Shown one piece after another: positions 1 to 17,401 of a stretch of 64,000 bases of DNA. Positions within the stretch are counted from its first letter, which is position 1, and each line of letters starts with the position of its first letter. A program made the translations under genes and the position numbers. Below the pieces are notes generated by a model. That model searched no databases. It worked only from the letters and a program-made list of their open reading frames with translations, and was not told the DNA's origin. Origin of the DNA: Aphelocoma coerulescens (taxonomy: Eukaryota; Chordata; Aves; Passeriformes; Corvidae); contig NC_091020.1 in NCBI RefSeq assembly GCF_041296385.1, positions 36,495,501-36,559,500 of the forward strand. The letters run 5' to 3'.

Positions 1-205
1 GAATTATGTGTGATAAGGATTGGTAATGAATAGTGACAATAGCTTTTACAACCATGTTGCATTACAGTATTAATTTTCTCTGCCTTAGTTTATTTTTCCT
101 CAAACATACTTAATTTCAGATATATTTCATACAGCAGTGGCCCAAGTAGTGGGTTGATAACAACACACTGGGATTTGTTGTAATTGTGCTCTGCTTTTGG
201 TGCAG

Positions 206-5322
<5,117 letters not shown>

Positions 5323-7143
5323 TCCTTCAGGCCACATGCACAAGGTAAGCCCTCGGGTCTCCTCTCGTCTCTCCTTCTCATAAAGCATCAGAGCCTTCCT
5401 TTTGCTGTATCAGCAGGATTGGAGGGTCTCTTGGGCATCCCAGAGAACCCAAAAATGGAAATCTCCAAATCCTTTAAAAAACCAGGAAACCTGGGCACCA
5501 GCAGGCAAAAACTTGTCAAACAAAATTTCCTTCTTTGGAGGGAAGGACAAGCTAAAATTAAGCAGGCTTAAAAGCAAGGAAACATCTAGTAAGCCAGGGA
5601 AAACAGCCAGTCCAGGGTTATTCCTCTGACTACATCAGGGGTTGCTCCAGCTGATCCTTGCTGGAAGTCCATGGAAACCCTCAGCCCCTCTCCCTGAGCA
5701 GCCAGAGAGCCTGTCCTGCCTCCAGGACAGCAACCAGCTGGGTTTGGGGGAACATGGCAGTTATTAGGGTGTGTTCCTCCAGGCTTTGTGCCATAGGGCC
5801 CCAGGTACTCCTTAAATCCCCCTTTTTCCCATGTAAATAGGGGATAAATTGCCCAATTTCTGTGTGTGCTGCCAGAAATGACCACGGCATGGATGGCATG
5901 GAGAGAAACGCTCCCCACTAACCAACATAAATGGAATATGTCACAAAACCTTTTTTATCAGTTGTGCAGTTCAGCAGATAATTATAAGCAGGTGCTCACC
6001 GAAGTTTTGTGAATGTTATTTTTGCCCAGGTGGGCTTTTCTCTGAGTGCTGTTTTTCTGTCTTGTTTCAGCCTCCTGAGGACGCTCCAGCTGCCCCTGCT
6101 GTTCTTCCCAGGAGTTCAGCCCTGCTTCCCGAGACCGACACAGAGACTTTGCCCTTTCCACCCCCCCAGATCTGTCTCGTACTTTGCTCCTGGCGATGGG
6201 AGGTGCAGTCTGTGGGACCCTTTCACTGGGGCTGAACCAGGCTGTGTGGGAGTCCCTGCACCACTGAGATCCCCAAGGGAGCGTTGGGAAAGGACAGAAC
6301 TAAGCCGACAAAGGAAGCCAAAAACTCTGCTCCTCCCTGTCCTACAGCCACAGGCTCCTCCCAGGGTGCCAGCCCTGCTGCTGGACAAGCCCCGGGCTCT
6401 GCAACAGGAGCACCATAACTAATTCAGATACACTGAATTTATTTTGGTTCCCTGCTAAGCAGGTGGCACATTGCTTCTGTGTAGAAGTGCCCATGTCCTG
6501 TTTGTATGCCACACATTAATGTTTGTTATCCATGGTTCTTTAAAAATCTGTCTTGAAAGAAGATTTTAAGAAGAGTTCCAGAGGAGTAGCTCATGAAAAG
6601 ATGAATATGAATGAAAATCAAGTGGTTTGTTCCAAGGTATTTCGTGGTTACACTGGGTATGTTCCATGCTTTGTCAAATATCCCATGAGCCCAGTTTTAG
6701 GAAAAAACGTAAAGCTACATTCAGGAAATCAAGCTGTAATTTTTTTTTTTTTTTTGAGTTGTCAGTAAACCATGATGAGAAAAACGATGCAATAATTTAT
6801 AATTGGCTGTCCCTGAACAATGACAAAAGGCTTAACACTGTCCCAGCAAATAGTACAACCTGGAAAAGAGTGAACTAAACCAGATTATCCCTGATTCTCA
6901 TGCACTGGGCTGGGAGAGGCAGCAAGATGGAATAGAAGATGTCACCTGGAAAATGTCCTCACCTTGGGGAAAGGGAGCACAAGTCCCACAGAGCCTGAGC
7001 CTGGGAGGCTGGCACAGGAACCGGGAGGAAAAAGAATCCTCTAGAAAAACAGGTGAAGAGGGGAAAATCCAGAAGAAATTCCAGAGTGTGATTTACCACG
7101 TGGGATCCACGGCCGAGCACAGAAAGGCAGGGCTGTGGGACGA

Positions 7144-7203
7144 GGCCAGGAGCAAGGCCAGGAACAAGGCCAGGAGCAAGGCCAGGAACAAGGCCAGGAA
7201 CAA
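7144..7203. repeat. 12-bp tandem repeat, five copies
   Basis: Unit GGCCAGGAGCAA alternating with GGCCAGGAACAA (G/A at one site). Multiple of three, so all frames stay open; no sign it is coding. Confidence 0.95.
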
Positions 7204-8904
7204 GGTCCTGTCGGCAGCCACGGCCAAGGTCCCACAGCGCCCATTCCCTGGGAGCGTGGGGCAGGAAGGGATCAGAGCTCCGGGCAGGTAAGATGGGCTG
7301 ATCAGCTGGAAACCCCTTTATCCTGGGATTCTGTGTCCTCTGGAACTCCTTCACCTGCTGGTGTCTCTCACCTGGGTTAAAATACTTCAGGTGATAACAG
7401 AGGAAATACTGAATTTGGTATTGAAATGACCAGAGTCTTTATGTAAATATTATTTAATTATTGCTGTTTTACTGAAGTAATTTAGCTGTTAAATTTCAGT
7501 GTGATATAATAACAAATGCTGATTTTATGTTTTAGATCAGTGGTCACTCTTAAGACAAAATTTTTGGGAGATCTGTCAGATTTGTGTGGACAGCAAGCAG
7601 TCATGCTGCTTTTAAAAGCACTTGTTTTAAATGCAAAAGATGAAAATATTTTTCATCTTGCATAGAAAAGACAAATAGTAATTGGAAAAGTATTTTAATT
7701 CACAATTTCACTCACTTTTTTGGTAATTTGTGCTGATAATGAGTTACTTGGCAGATAAACACAATGGGGACAGTGGCAGAGGAAGCTACAGTTGCACGTG
7801 TTACAAAAGTGTTACTTACACACCAAATTTATGTATTAATTAGGCATCAAATTGTAATTCCACTACAAGATGAAGCTCTCCTGTGGGTCAAAGTGGACAA
7901 CACCCAGGTAGGAGTGGTGGGCACCCAGGGGTGCCCCACAGCAGAGAACCCATCAACGGGCACCCCACTGAAGGGTGCTGCAGCCAAAGGGAGCTGGGAA
8001 CTGTGTGTCCTGGAGGACCAGAAACTGCTGCTTTACAGGCCATTTTATTGTCTCAGGCAGGTTTAGGATGGTATTTTAGTTACGTTTTAGTGTGTGTGTA
8101 ATTTTGGAGACTGGAGGCTCACAGGGTTGGGTAGCACTTGCCTGTCTCCAAATAAATAAGTTTTTTTATAACAATAAATAAGTTGTTAGTTGCCTAAGAG
8201 AAATTTTTATAGATATTAACTCTTACATTTATAGAAAAGGCTTGAGCATCCATATTTTTTGCCCTGATTATCTTAGTTTAATTAAAACCCCCAGCATTTA
8301 TTATAACTCCATTTGATATTTGTTTATTCAAAGGAAATAGCATCTGGAACGTGCTGAAGCCCAGGTCTGCATCAGCAAAGCTGTGCTTGATGCACCAGCT
8401 TGTACTGGGATGCCTTGTACTGGAACACCTTAGGAGTTCAGCAGCATGAGTCCAGTTCCATCAAATCCTAAAGGAACCCCTGAATGTTGTTCCCAGATTT
8501 GATTTCTGTGTGTGTCCCCACACTGGGAACAGGGAGAGCTCGGAGCCTCTGTGTCCGCAAGCGCTGCATCCGAGGGGCAGGAGGCGGTGCCCACCTGCCA
8601 CCCAGTGCCCTCTGGAGCTAAATTCCTTCTGATAAATACACACCAGGTGTTACCCTGGGCTGCCTGACACAGAGAGGATTGGAATGACCAATGATCCCAT
8701 GCAGGCCCTGACAAGGGAACACTCCCTCCATGAACAGGGGCCTTGTCTGGGGGATGGGATCCACTCAGACCCATGTAGAGATTTCCTGTTGGTAACAAAA
8801 GAAGTCATGTAATTGCAATTTAATTACATCAATCTGAATTAAAACACTGATAATATTAAATTATTATTTACAATTTTTCCAGTGATAGAAGGATGGGGAG
8901 AAGA

Positions 8905-8980
8905 CCGTGGCAGAGGGTTGGAGCTACGTGATCTTTGCAGTCCCTTCCCACCCAAGCCAGTCTGTATTCCATTATTCTAA
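8905..8980 (+). mobile_element. CR1 fragment
   Basis: GGCAGAGGGTTGGAGCTACG, GATCTTTGCAGTCCCTTCCCA and a CATTATTCT end: the CR1 3' tail. Confidence 0.75.
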
Positions 8981-10349
8981 AAGCAGATTGCCATGTTTAA
9001 CTGGTGTCTGTGGAGCTGAATGTGCTCTGGGGTCACGGGGAGATGCTTCTCCCCCAAAATGCCAGTGGTAGTCACCAGCAGCAAGCCAGTTTTAGGTTCA
9101 TGGTGGACCCATCCTCCTCTAACCCTTGTATTTCTTACAGCAATATAAATTCTCTTTAGAAATGGCCTTAACATTTTTAATTAAGAATATATAGCGTATT
9201 TCCTACTGTAGGCAGCAATTGGAAATACCAGTTTAAAGAGTTCAGAGCTTGATGTTTTTATTTAACCACGGATAGCAGGTGTGGTGGGATGGGGGCATTT
9301 CTCCTAGGGGAACCTCCTTCAGCACCAGAGCAGGATCTGTCCCTGTGAGCCTCTCAGTTTTGTAGATAATTCCTTTTCTTTAAATGAGTTTGTATACTGA
9401 TCAAGTGAACAGTAAGCAAATTGTTCTGTGTTCCTGGTGTGCTCTGGCTGTCAGCAGAGGGTGGGGTTTTTGAGGTTTTTTTCTTCCTTCCAGAAAGGAT
9501 CCACAGGGGAGGTGAGGAGCTGCTGGAGCTGAAATTCCCTGTAAGGCTCCATCAGCAGCCCTGTGTGTGTGTGTGTGCCCAGGCACTCTGGAAATGACTT
9601 CTGCACAGGGGCACCAATGAGCTCTGTCATCAGAATGCTAATTGGCAAGTCTTTGCTGAGCAGGGTGACCCCAAACATCCTTGTTTAAAGTGAAGTGTGG
9701 GGAAACTCAGGCCATCAAGGAGACTCCCATTGAGCAAAGGCATTCCTGGGAAGGCACAGAGGGACTGACTCAAAAGCTTTGACTCCCTTTTACCGTGCTG
9801 TAAATCTTGCGGGTTTCTCTCTCTCCGTGAAGAGCAGGATTGGGCTCAGCAATAATGAAGAGATTTCCAGTGGGTTAGTAATTGTCAGTTTGTATAAAAG
9901 CGTGGGGTGTCTCCTTGCACGCTGTTTCTGCTCCGCTGTCTCCGGCGCTGTTGCAGACTGAAGTGCACGGAAATGACAATGTCAGTCTGAATTTACGGAT
10001 GAGACGGGGTGAGATGGAGGCCCTGGGGCAGGAGTGCGGGGCTGCTGCTGAAGGACGGCCTCAGCCAGCTCTGAGCATGGCTGGGACCTCGCTCATCCCA
10101 CTGCTTATCCCAGACATCTCTGGCTGTGCAGAGGCTGCTCCTTAATGTTTTTGCCAAATCCCACGGGAAGACACTTTGACACAGACCTGCTGGGATTTTG
10201 CTTCTAAGTAAAACATCTGGTTTATTACAGCAGGAACTTTGGGTTGTGCTTCCTGGGCACATTCCGAGGGCAGGACATGGGACCAGCCTTCCTTTTATCC
10301 TCTCTATAACTAAAAAACTCGCATTCCTGTGTTACTGTGGGGATATCAC

Positions 10350-10500
10350 ACAGAGCACAGAATCCCAGATTCCCAGGATGGTTTGGGTTGGGAGGGGCCT
10401 CCAAGGTCATCTCATTCCCCCCCCCTGCCATGGGCAAGGACACCTTCCACTATCCCAGGTTGCTCCAAGCCCCATCCAGCCTTCCCTTGAATCATTTATA
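10350..10500 (-). mobile_element. CR1 fragment
   Basis: Begins ACAGAATCCCAGA, then GGTTTGGGTTGGGAGGGG, CCTGCCATGGGCAAGGACAC and GGTTGCTCCAAGCCCCATCC: antisense CR1. Confidence 0.85.
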
Positions 10501-11656
10501 TGGGTGTTCCTCTTTCTGTGGGAAGTAGAGAAAAGCTTTTTTGGAGTGTAAATTTGTGCAGCAGCAGCAGCAATTCGGTGTCCTGTGTCCTTCCATCCTC
10601 AACTTGCTCTCAGAAAGAAAACTCTGCCTGACCCTCCACAGAGCTGGGACTGGCAGGGTAAAAGCCTTCTCCACCAAGCTGGTTTTAAAGATAATCATTC
10701 ATTTCACCATTCATTCCCTAGAACACTCCTGCGCAGAGCAGGTTCAGTTCTCATCACAGCTGAAGAGCGCTCCCACTTAATTTGGGTCTTGCTGAGCTCT
10801 CGCAAATAATAAAGACACGTATTTTTGTAATTTATCAAACTCAGTGTTAGCCTGAAGAATTAATTAGCTGGAAAAATCTATTATAAAGTTAGCTTTTTAA
10901 AAAGAATGCCTTCTGTTTGTAAATTAATGTTTGTGTAAATGGCCCCTGCCATTTACAGGGTTGGGGTGAGGGTTGGGGTGCCTGGAAGTCTGCACTTCCA
11001 GGTCAGCAGAAATCCCAGAGAAACCTCCCCCAGGGAAGGAGAGCATGTCCAAGTCACTAAGACTGTCCTGGCCTCATGCAGATCTGTAGAGGCAGACAGA
11101 GGAGATGCTGTTCTGTCAATGGCTTTTTCTGAAGACACATTGCCCCGGGGGGCACTTTGCTCCTTGTTATAAATGAGGATGTTGTAAACACCCCCGGGAT
11201 ACAGCAAATTGATGAGTGGAGTGTCAGGAGGCTGTCACGGAGGGGCCGGGGGGGGCAGCACGTTGGCAGCGCTGGGATGGTCGTGGAAGGGGATTGTGAA
11301 ATACTCACATCAACAAATCAAAGCCGCTTTTCTCCCATCCTTAAACACACTGGGAGAATTATCACGGCTGTTAAATTCATGAAGTGCCAGATTCTGAGAG
11401 GGCTCTCTGTAGCTGTGTTTCCTAAAAGCCACTGTGGTGAGGTGGTCCAGGCACCAGCAAGATGTTCCAACGGGATGGAGCAGTGCCATCACCCAGAGGC
11501 CCCGCGTTCCTCGGGGGTGGGATCAGGGCTGATGTCCCCCCGATGTCACCCCAGGATGCCTTTCCCGGGAGCAGGTGCAGGGGAGGCTGAGGTGTCAGCC
11601 TGCATTTCCTGCCTCAGCTCCTCCTGTTCGGCTTGACTGGGCACCCATCCTGCTGG

Positions 11657-12157
11657 AACTGTCCCCCCTGAACTGTCCCCCCTGAACTGTCCCTGCTGAA
11701 CTGTCCCCCCTGAACTGTCCCCCCTGAACTGTCCCCCCTGAACTGTCCCCGCTGAACTGTCCCTGCTGAACTGTCCCTGCTGAACTGTCCCTGCTGAACT
11801 GTCCCCCCTGAACTGTCCCCCCTGAACTGTCCCCGCTGAACTGTCCCTGCTGAACTGTCCCCCCTGAACTGTCCCCCCTGAACTGTCCCCGCTGAACTGT
11901 CCCTGCTGAACTGTCCCTGCTGAACTGTCCCTGCTGAACTGTCCCCCCTGAACTGTCCCCCCTGAACTGTCCCTGCTGAACTGTCCCCTCTGAACTGTCC
12001 CCCCTGAACTGTCCCTGCTGAACTGTCCCCCCTGAACTGTCCCCTCTGAACTGTCCCCTCTGAACTGTCCCCCCTGAACTGTCCCTGCTGAACTGTCCCC
12101 CCTGAACTGTCCCCTCTGAACTGTCCCCTCTGAACTGTCCCCCCTGAACTGTCCCTG
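11657..12157. repeat. 14-bp minisatellite, 35 full copies
   Basis: Unit AACTGTCCCCCCTG with three variants that differ only at positions 9-12: CCTGCTG, CCCGCTG and CCCTCTG endings. Variants occur in repeated blocks. Because 14 is not divisible by three, the array reads as a 14-residue repeat in every frame of the minus strand, which explains the long overlapping open frames there. Confidence 0.98.
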
Positions 12158-12429
12158 TGCCATTGCTGCAGCTCCTCCCTCCCCTGAGCCCAGGGGCCTG
12201 CAACAGGAAATGTGCCAGGGAGCGACCCTTCTGCACAGACTGTGGTGGGTTTAGGATTCTTCTGTCTCTTGGAGCTGTTTCTTTGTTTGCGTGGCCCTGC
12301 AGAACTGATGTGCAGAACAGGTGAACCGGGCGTGCCTTGTTCCCCAGTGTGTTGTGTAATTATGGTTTCACACTGCAGGGAAGACTTGGCCCTGAATTTA
12401 GCAGCAGAGCACACGTTCTGCAGGGCACC

Positions 12430-12620
12430 AGGAGAAGTCCTGGGAAGGGGAGTGATCATGTCCCCAAGGCTGCCAGAGCTCCGGGAGCGTTTGGACAATG
12501 CTCTCAGGGATGCACAGGGCGCGATTGTTGGGGTGTCTGTGCAGGGCCTGGGGTTGGACTCGATGATCCTTGGGGGTGCTTCTGACTCCAGGTGGGCTAT
12601 GACTCTGTGGGTCTGCAACA
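12430..12620 (+). mobile_element. CR1 fragment
   Basis: GCTGCCAGAGCTCCGGGAGC, TTTGGACAATGCTCTCAGG and GGTTGGACTCGATGATCCTT, a CR1 subfamily distinct from the main one here. The copy at 59656 is the same type in reverse. Confidence 0.8.
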
Positions 12621-13044
12621 CCTACCCAGGAGCAGCTCTGGACAGGGAGGGCTGCTGGAGCTGAGCCCTGGGCAGATGCCATCCCTGCCCCTGCCCCAGC
12701 AGTGCCCGATGCCATCAACTGCTCCGGTTTCTGCAGGTCCGTTCAGAAAGGACAGAAAATCCATTCCTGCCAGGCGGAGTGGAGCTGAATGGCTGCTTTG
12801 TCTGCAGTTCTCCCAAAAGCCCCTCAAACACGACATTCCTGATCCCAGCTTTCCCCTGGAGACTTCCCAGCCCAAGGATTTATGTCCTCAGGGGCATTCC
12901 AGCCCTTCCAGCTGCAGCAGCAGATGGATGCCTGTGCTCCACCAGGGATTCCAGCCATGAACCCACTGCCTCTCTAAGGGTTAACTGATAATGACATTTA
13001 TAAAATCCCCATTTTTGCTAATATAGAAGACAAATATTTTCAAG

Positions 13045-13190
13045 TAGAATCCCAGACTGGTTTGGTTTGGAAGGGACCTCAAAGCCCATCCCACCCCTGC
13101 CATGGCAGGGACACCTCCCACTGTCCCAGGCTGCTCCAAGCCCCAATGTCCAGCCTGGCCTTGGACACTTCCAGGGGCAGCCACAGCTTC
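13045..13190 (-). mobile_element. CR1 fragment
   Basis: AATCCCAGACTGGTTTGG, GGAAGGGACCTCAAAG and CCTGCCATGGCAGGGACACC: antisense CR1. Confidence 0.85.
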
Positions 13191-13750
13191 TTATTCTTCT
13201 CTTATTTTCTTTAGCTGGAAAACAATTTGATGTTATTTATGTGTGGAAATATTAGTGATACTGCCTATATTTTTAGATAACACAACATGTAGTAATATTT
13301 TGTAGCTATCATAGCATATTTTCCATCACCATAATGACTCGCTTCTAGTAGTTTTCTTTTTAAAAAGCATTCTAATGTGATTTACCAATTACATGAAAAA
13401 GATATGTAAAGGTACCATGTTCATTTGTAAGCACCATGTACCCAGGTGAAACACCCGCAGTCATCAGGGGATGTTACCAGCAGTTAACCTAAACCAGGTT
13501 TCTAAAGGGCAAAGCACTTTTCAGTGCAGAATCAGGCGTTTTTGGAAAAACAATGCAGCATTAAAATAGATGTATTTAACCTGTTCTTGTGGGAGCACAA
13601 GAACCAAGGCCATGCTGCCACATGCTGCTTTCTGTGTGGTGTAGGAGTCATGAAATATTTTTAATTTTAAATACTCTTCTCATTTTTTATTACACACTGC
13701 TTCAAAATCCAGTGTGAAAAGAAAATGCTGTGGGCTTCTATGCACATTTA

Positions 13751-13771
13751 TATATATACGTGCGTGCGTGC

Positions 13772-13807
<36 letters not shown>
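13751..13807. repeat. Compound microsatellite (TA)(GTGC)(GT)
   Basis: TATATATA, then about four GTGC units, then about fifteen GT units. Alternating purine-pyrimidine sequence. Confidence 0.97.
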
Positions 13808-13812
<5 letters not shown>

Positions 13813-14118
13813 GAGTACTATCATGATTTTATCACAAGCAAATGATTTGTAATGGAAGGAAACAGCTTTTTAAAGCCCTGCTATTAAGCCTCGAGGGAGC
13901 AGCCCTGTTTTCTGCTGTAGCAGAAGCAGTTTGTAGCGTGCCTGTGTCAGCATCCCCCGTCTCCGTGGGGGGAGGATGGGCAGAGCCTGACTGTGGGGCC
14001 AGAGCCGCCGGGTTCCGCTTCCAGCACGGGAGGTGATGCCAGGGCCAGAAACTGCCCCACCTTGGGTTGTTCATGGCATGAGACTGTGTAGGAAAGTGAA
14101 CAGGAGTGGTTGTGCTGG

Positions 14119-14146
14119 TTGTTCCCTGGCAGTTGTTCCCTGGCAG
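14119..14146. repeat. 14-bp direct duplication
   Basis: TTGTTCCCTGGCAG twice in a row, exact. Confidence 0.9.
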
Positions 14147-15796
14147 TCCCGACCTGGCCGAGCAGTGCTGGGAGTGGGGGCACCAGCTCCGGTGATGCTG
14201 AGCATCACCCGCCCGGCTCCAGCCTCCCCCCAGGCTCCTGGAGCTGCTGAAAAGCTTCAGGGGGCCCAGGAACAGCGTTTCAGATTCCAGTCTATGAATA
14301 TTAATGAAGTGAAATGCTTTTATGCTCGTGGGTAGTTCCTCTGCCGCTGTACGCTCACAGCGTTTGTCAGCATAAATGGATACGGTCGGGAACATTCCTT
14401 CCACTGGTAAATTGGACTGGTTTAAGACAGGAAAACCCCAGAATTTTCCAAGTCAGTATAGACAGGATAAAAATACATCACGGACATGTTCACTGGGATG
14501 TCCTCTTAATTCTTAAATTAAAAATGAAGAATTTAGTAACAAACTAAGTGGACAGTGAGGGGCTGCTGATTGATGAGATTCTCAGGGCTAGTAGCCCATC
14601 CTCCAGCCACAAAAACCATGTGACTGTGGCCTGAAATGCAATCAAGAATCTGAATTTCTGCAGAGAATTATTTTCACTCCGTAGAGATTTGCCTGAGTGT
14701 CTTCACCCCCTCATCCTGCTCACAAAGGCAGGTGTTAAAAATCCAGCATCTTAAAAAAGAAGGTGCACTTTGTCTAAGCTGGGGGTGCAGGTGAGATTTG
14801 TGTAAGTACAGAAAGATCCGTAACTAGTATTACCCTGATCTTCGGCTGCTTCATTGCAGCCAGCACAGTTTCCTCTTTCTCACCAGGAGAAAAGGGGAAA
14901 AGAAAAAAGAACTTCCTCTTCGTCCCCAGGGACCTGCCCCATCTTCTCCCCTGACAGCAAATGTTCACCTTTCTGGGGAACCTATTGGAACTAAATGGCC
15001 ACCGTTTTTAAATGGTTAGATAACTCCCCTCTGTATTTTATTCTGCTCATGATTTCTCATCTTTCTGTTCTCTGGGCCCCCCTCCCTGCCCTGCAGTAGG
15101 TCCCAATGGGTTATTTGCATTCGTATTCAATGCAAATATGTGTGCACAAGAGGGGTTGAATATGCCGTAAATGCCCTCATGTGAGTCCAGTGGGAGAGGA
15201 AGGGGAAAAGACAAGGAAGCCAAGTCTGGCCCATTGTTCTTTACATGGACATGAAATTCCACCTGTTTATTCTCAACGTGGGGCATAAGTGGGAAGATGA
15301 GAGATTCTGCATTCGCATGTCCAAGGGGCTTGTGGGGTCCCAGGTGAGGATGGGATCCATCCCCTGAGGCCATGGTGTTTGTGCAGGGGCTCTCTGATCC
15401 ACTCTTTCCCACTGCATGGATCTCAGGGGACTGATTCATTGTCCCACGGACAGCTCACAGGCTGCAGCAGGATCCCAGGGTGTGTCCCAAGCTGGATTCC
15501 AGGCGGGATTCAAGTTTAGCAGGTGATGAAGAACCTCAGGCTCATCCTGGCAGACTCTTCTTCGGGAGAGAGGGGTGAGCTGCCTTAGAGACACCTCCAG
15601 CATGGCTTCACCTGCTTGGTAACTCTGCTTAAAGGGCTCAGTGAGGCGTTAACTTGGCCAGTCCAAGTATTTCCTGGTGGTTTTGGTGCCTCTTCCTTAC
15701 TCCTCAAACATATCCCACCTTTTCCCAGCAGCCCAGGATGCTGTCGGGTGCCTCCCTCAGCCATATGGTCCCTTGTGATATATATAACATATAAAC

Positions 15797-15840
15797 ATAG
15801 ATATAGATATAGATATAGATATAGATATAGATATATATAC
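15797..15840. repeat. (ATAGAT) microsatellite
   Basis: About six exact ATAGAT units flanked by TATATA on both sides, 65 bases before a CR1 copy. Confidence 0.95.
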
Positions 15841-15904
15841 ATAAGGATAAATATGTGTCTCCTTCCATTGCAGCCTTGGTAAGAGGCTGTGCTGATGAAG
15901 GTGA

Positions 15905-16201
15905 TCATTCTTCATGAGGAACTGTAGTAACAGGACAAGGACTAATGGATTCAAACTGAAACGGGGGAAATTTAGCTTAGATATATAGAAGAAACTCTTC
16001 CCTGTGAGGGTGGGGAGGCCCTGGCACAGAGCAGCTGTGGCTGTCCCTGGATCCTTGGAAGTGTTCAGGGCCAGGCTGGACATTGGGGCTTGGAGCAGCC
16101 TGGGACAGTGGAAGATTCCCTGCCCATGGAAGGGGGTGGAACTGGATGGGCTTTGGGGTCAAAGCTTCCCACCTAAACCATTCTGGGATTCTGTGATTCC
16201 T
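15905..16201 (+). mobile_element. CR1 fragment (about 300 bases)
   Basis: AACAGGACAAGGACTAATGG, TGTGAGGGTGGGGAGGCCCT, GGCCAGGCTGGACATTGGGG and the end TTCTGGGATTCTGTGATT: a longer sense CR1 tail. Confidence 0.88.
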
Positions 16202-16369
16202 TTCTCACATGAAATTTGATCCACAATCTTTGAGCAGTTGCATTCCTGCATTGTACTATTCAGCAAAGCTGCTGTTTTCCATAAGCCATGAATGCTCCGA
16301 TGCACAAATATTAGCGCTCCATCCATTGCCATTTTTGAAATGCTTTTGTCCCACTTTTACAGCTTCCTG

Positions 16370-16562
16370 GACCAATCCGCTGTCTGTGGCAGGAGGCGGC
16401 GGGGTGAGGGAGCGGTAACTGTGCCTTTTTCCGAGGCGCCGCAGCCGCAGCCAGCCCCGGGCAGCGCTGACCGACATCGGCAGTGGCAGCGCCGCGGTCC
16501 CGGCGAGCGCCCGGTGCTCCGCGGCGCCCGAACGCGCTGTGACAGGCGGGGGGATAAAGCAG
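16370..16562. promoter_or_regulatory. Small CpG-rich block, candidate promoter or enhancer
   Basis: A short island in otherwise average sequence: a CCAAT motif at 16371 followed by about 190 bases rich in CpG (GCGGCG, GCCGCAGCCGC, CGCCGCGG, GGCGCCCG). It sits between two CR1 fragments, 1 kb before the presumed JAKMIP3 terminal exon. No exon of a known gene is recognised in it. Confidence 0.4.
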
Positions 16563-16747
16563 AGCGGCATCTGCAGAACCCCTGTGTCGTCTACTCTCGG
16601 TTTCTTTTCTGTCATTTACTTCTCGGTCTCTTTTCAGGAATTGCTTCTGGAATTCTTGGGGTGCTGCTGTCCACCTGTGAGCCGCAGCCCCTGTCTCAAG
16701 GCCTCGGGAGTGGGGGGTTCGGACACAAAAGAGCCGCCTGGCCTGCA

Positions 16748-16815
16748 GGACCTGGCAGGGGGTTGGAACGAGATGAGGTTTAAGATCCCTTCCAGCCCAA
16801 ACCAGTCTAGGATTC
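16748..16815 (+). mobile_element. CR1 fragment
   Basis: GGCAGGGGGTTGGAACGAG, TTTAAGATCCCTTCCAGCCC and CAGTCTAGGATTCT. Confidence 0.8.
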
Positions 16816-17401
16816 TCTGCCCTGCCGGCCGGGCGGGCTGGGAAGGGTTAATCCTTTCCCTGCACAGTGCAGGGGCTGCGCTGGGGAGCGGCATTCAGCT
16901 GCTGCTAAGGTCTGGGGGTGAAGAGACGTGGAATAGGGGATGGAGAAGGGACAAGGAATGGGGGATTCTCTCCTTCCTAGCACTGGCTGAACTGTTCCGC
17001 TTCCCAGGTGTGTGCCCCAGGAATTCCCCTTCTGCCTGGCGCTGGTCTCGTGGCCGAGTGTGAAATGGAGAACACGGACACAGGTCCAAGGAGGGTGCAC
17101 GGGAAGGGTCAGGGCAGCTGCAGCAGCCCCCTCCCACCTACGGGCACCACGTCCTTCGTGCCGTCTCTCCTCCCCTGAGGAGGTGGATTTTGGCTCCGTG
17201 GTACTTAACTCATCCTCCCGGAGTTTGTCAGATGAGGCAAATTGTAAATTCGTCATTTGTCACTATCATCACCATATTCTGAGTGTTACTCAAAACTGTT
17301 AGGGGAGTATTGCTTAAGGAAAATGAATGATTTGATGTATGGCACAGCCTGGAGAAAGCAGTACATTTAATATTTAATAAATTATCTCTTCTTTTTTTCA
17401 G

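Larger units (their letters stand above)
5345..17401 (+). other. JAKMIP3 3' intron (inferred)
   Basis: About 12 kb between the donor after the stop codon and the presumed terminal exon. It holds CR1 fragments, the 14-bp minisatellite at 11657, microsatellites at 13751 and 15797, and AT-rich blocks near 7440-7560, 8800-8870 and 10815-10930 that could be conserved elements. No unrelated gene recognised. Confidence 0.5.

Noticed and set aside
9317..9340. Possible RE1/NRSF silencer (TTCAGCACCAGAGCAG)
   Set aside because: The left half fits the RE1 motif but the right half does not.
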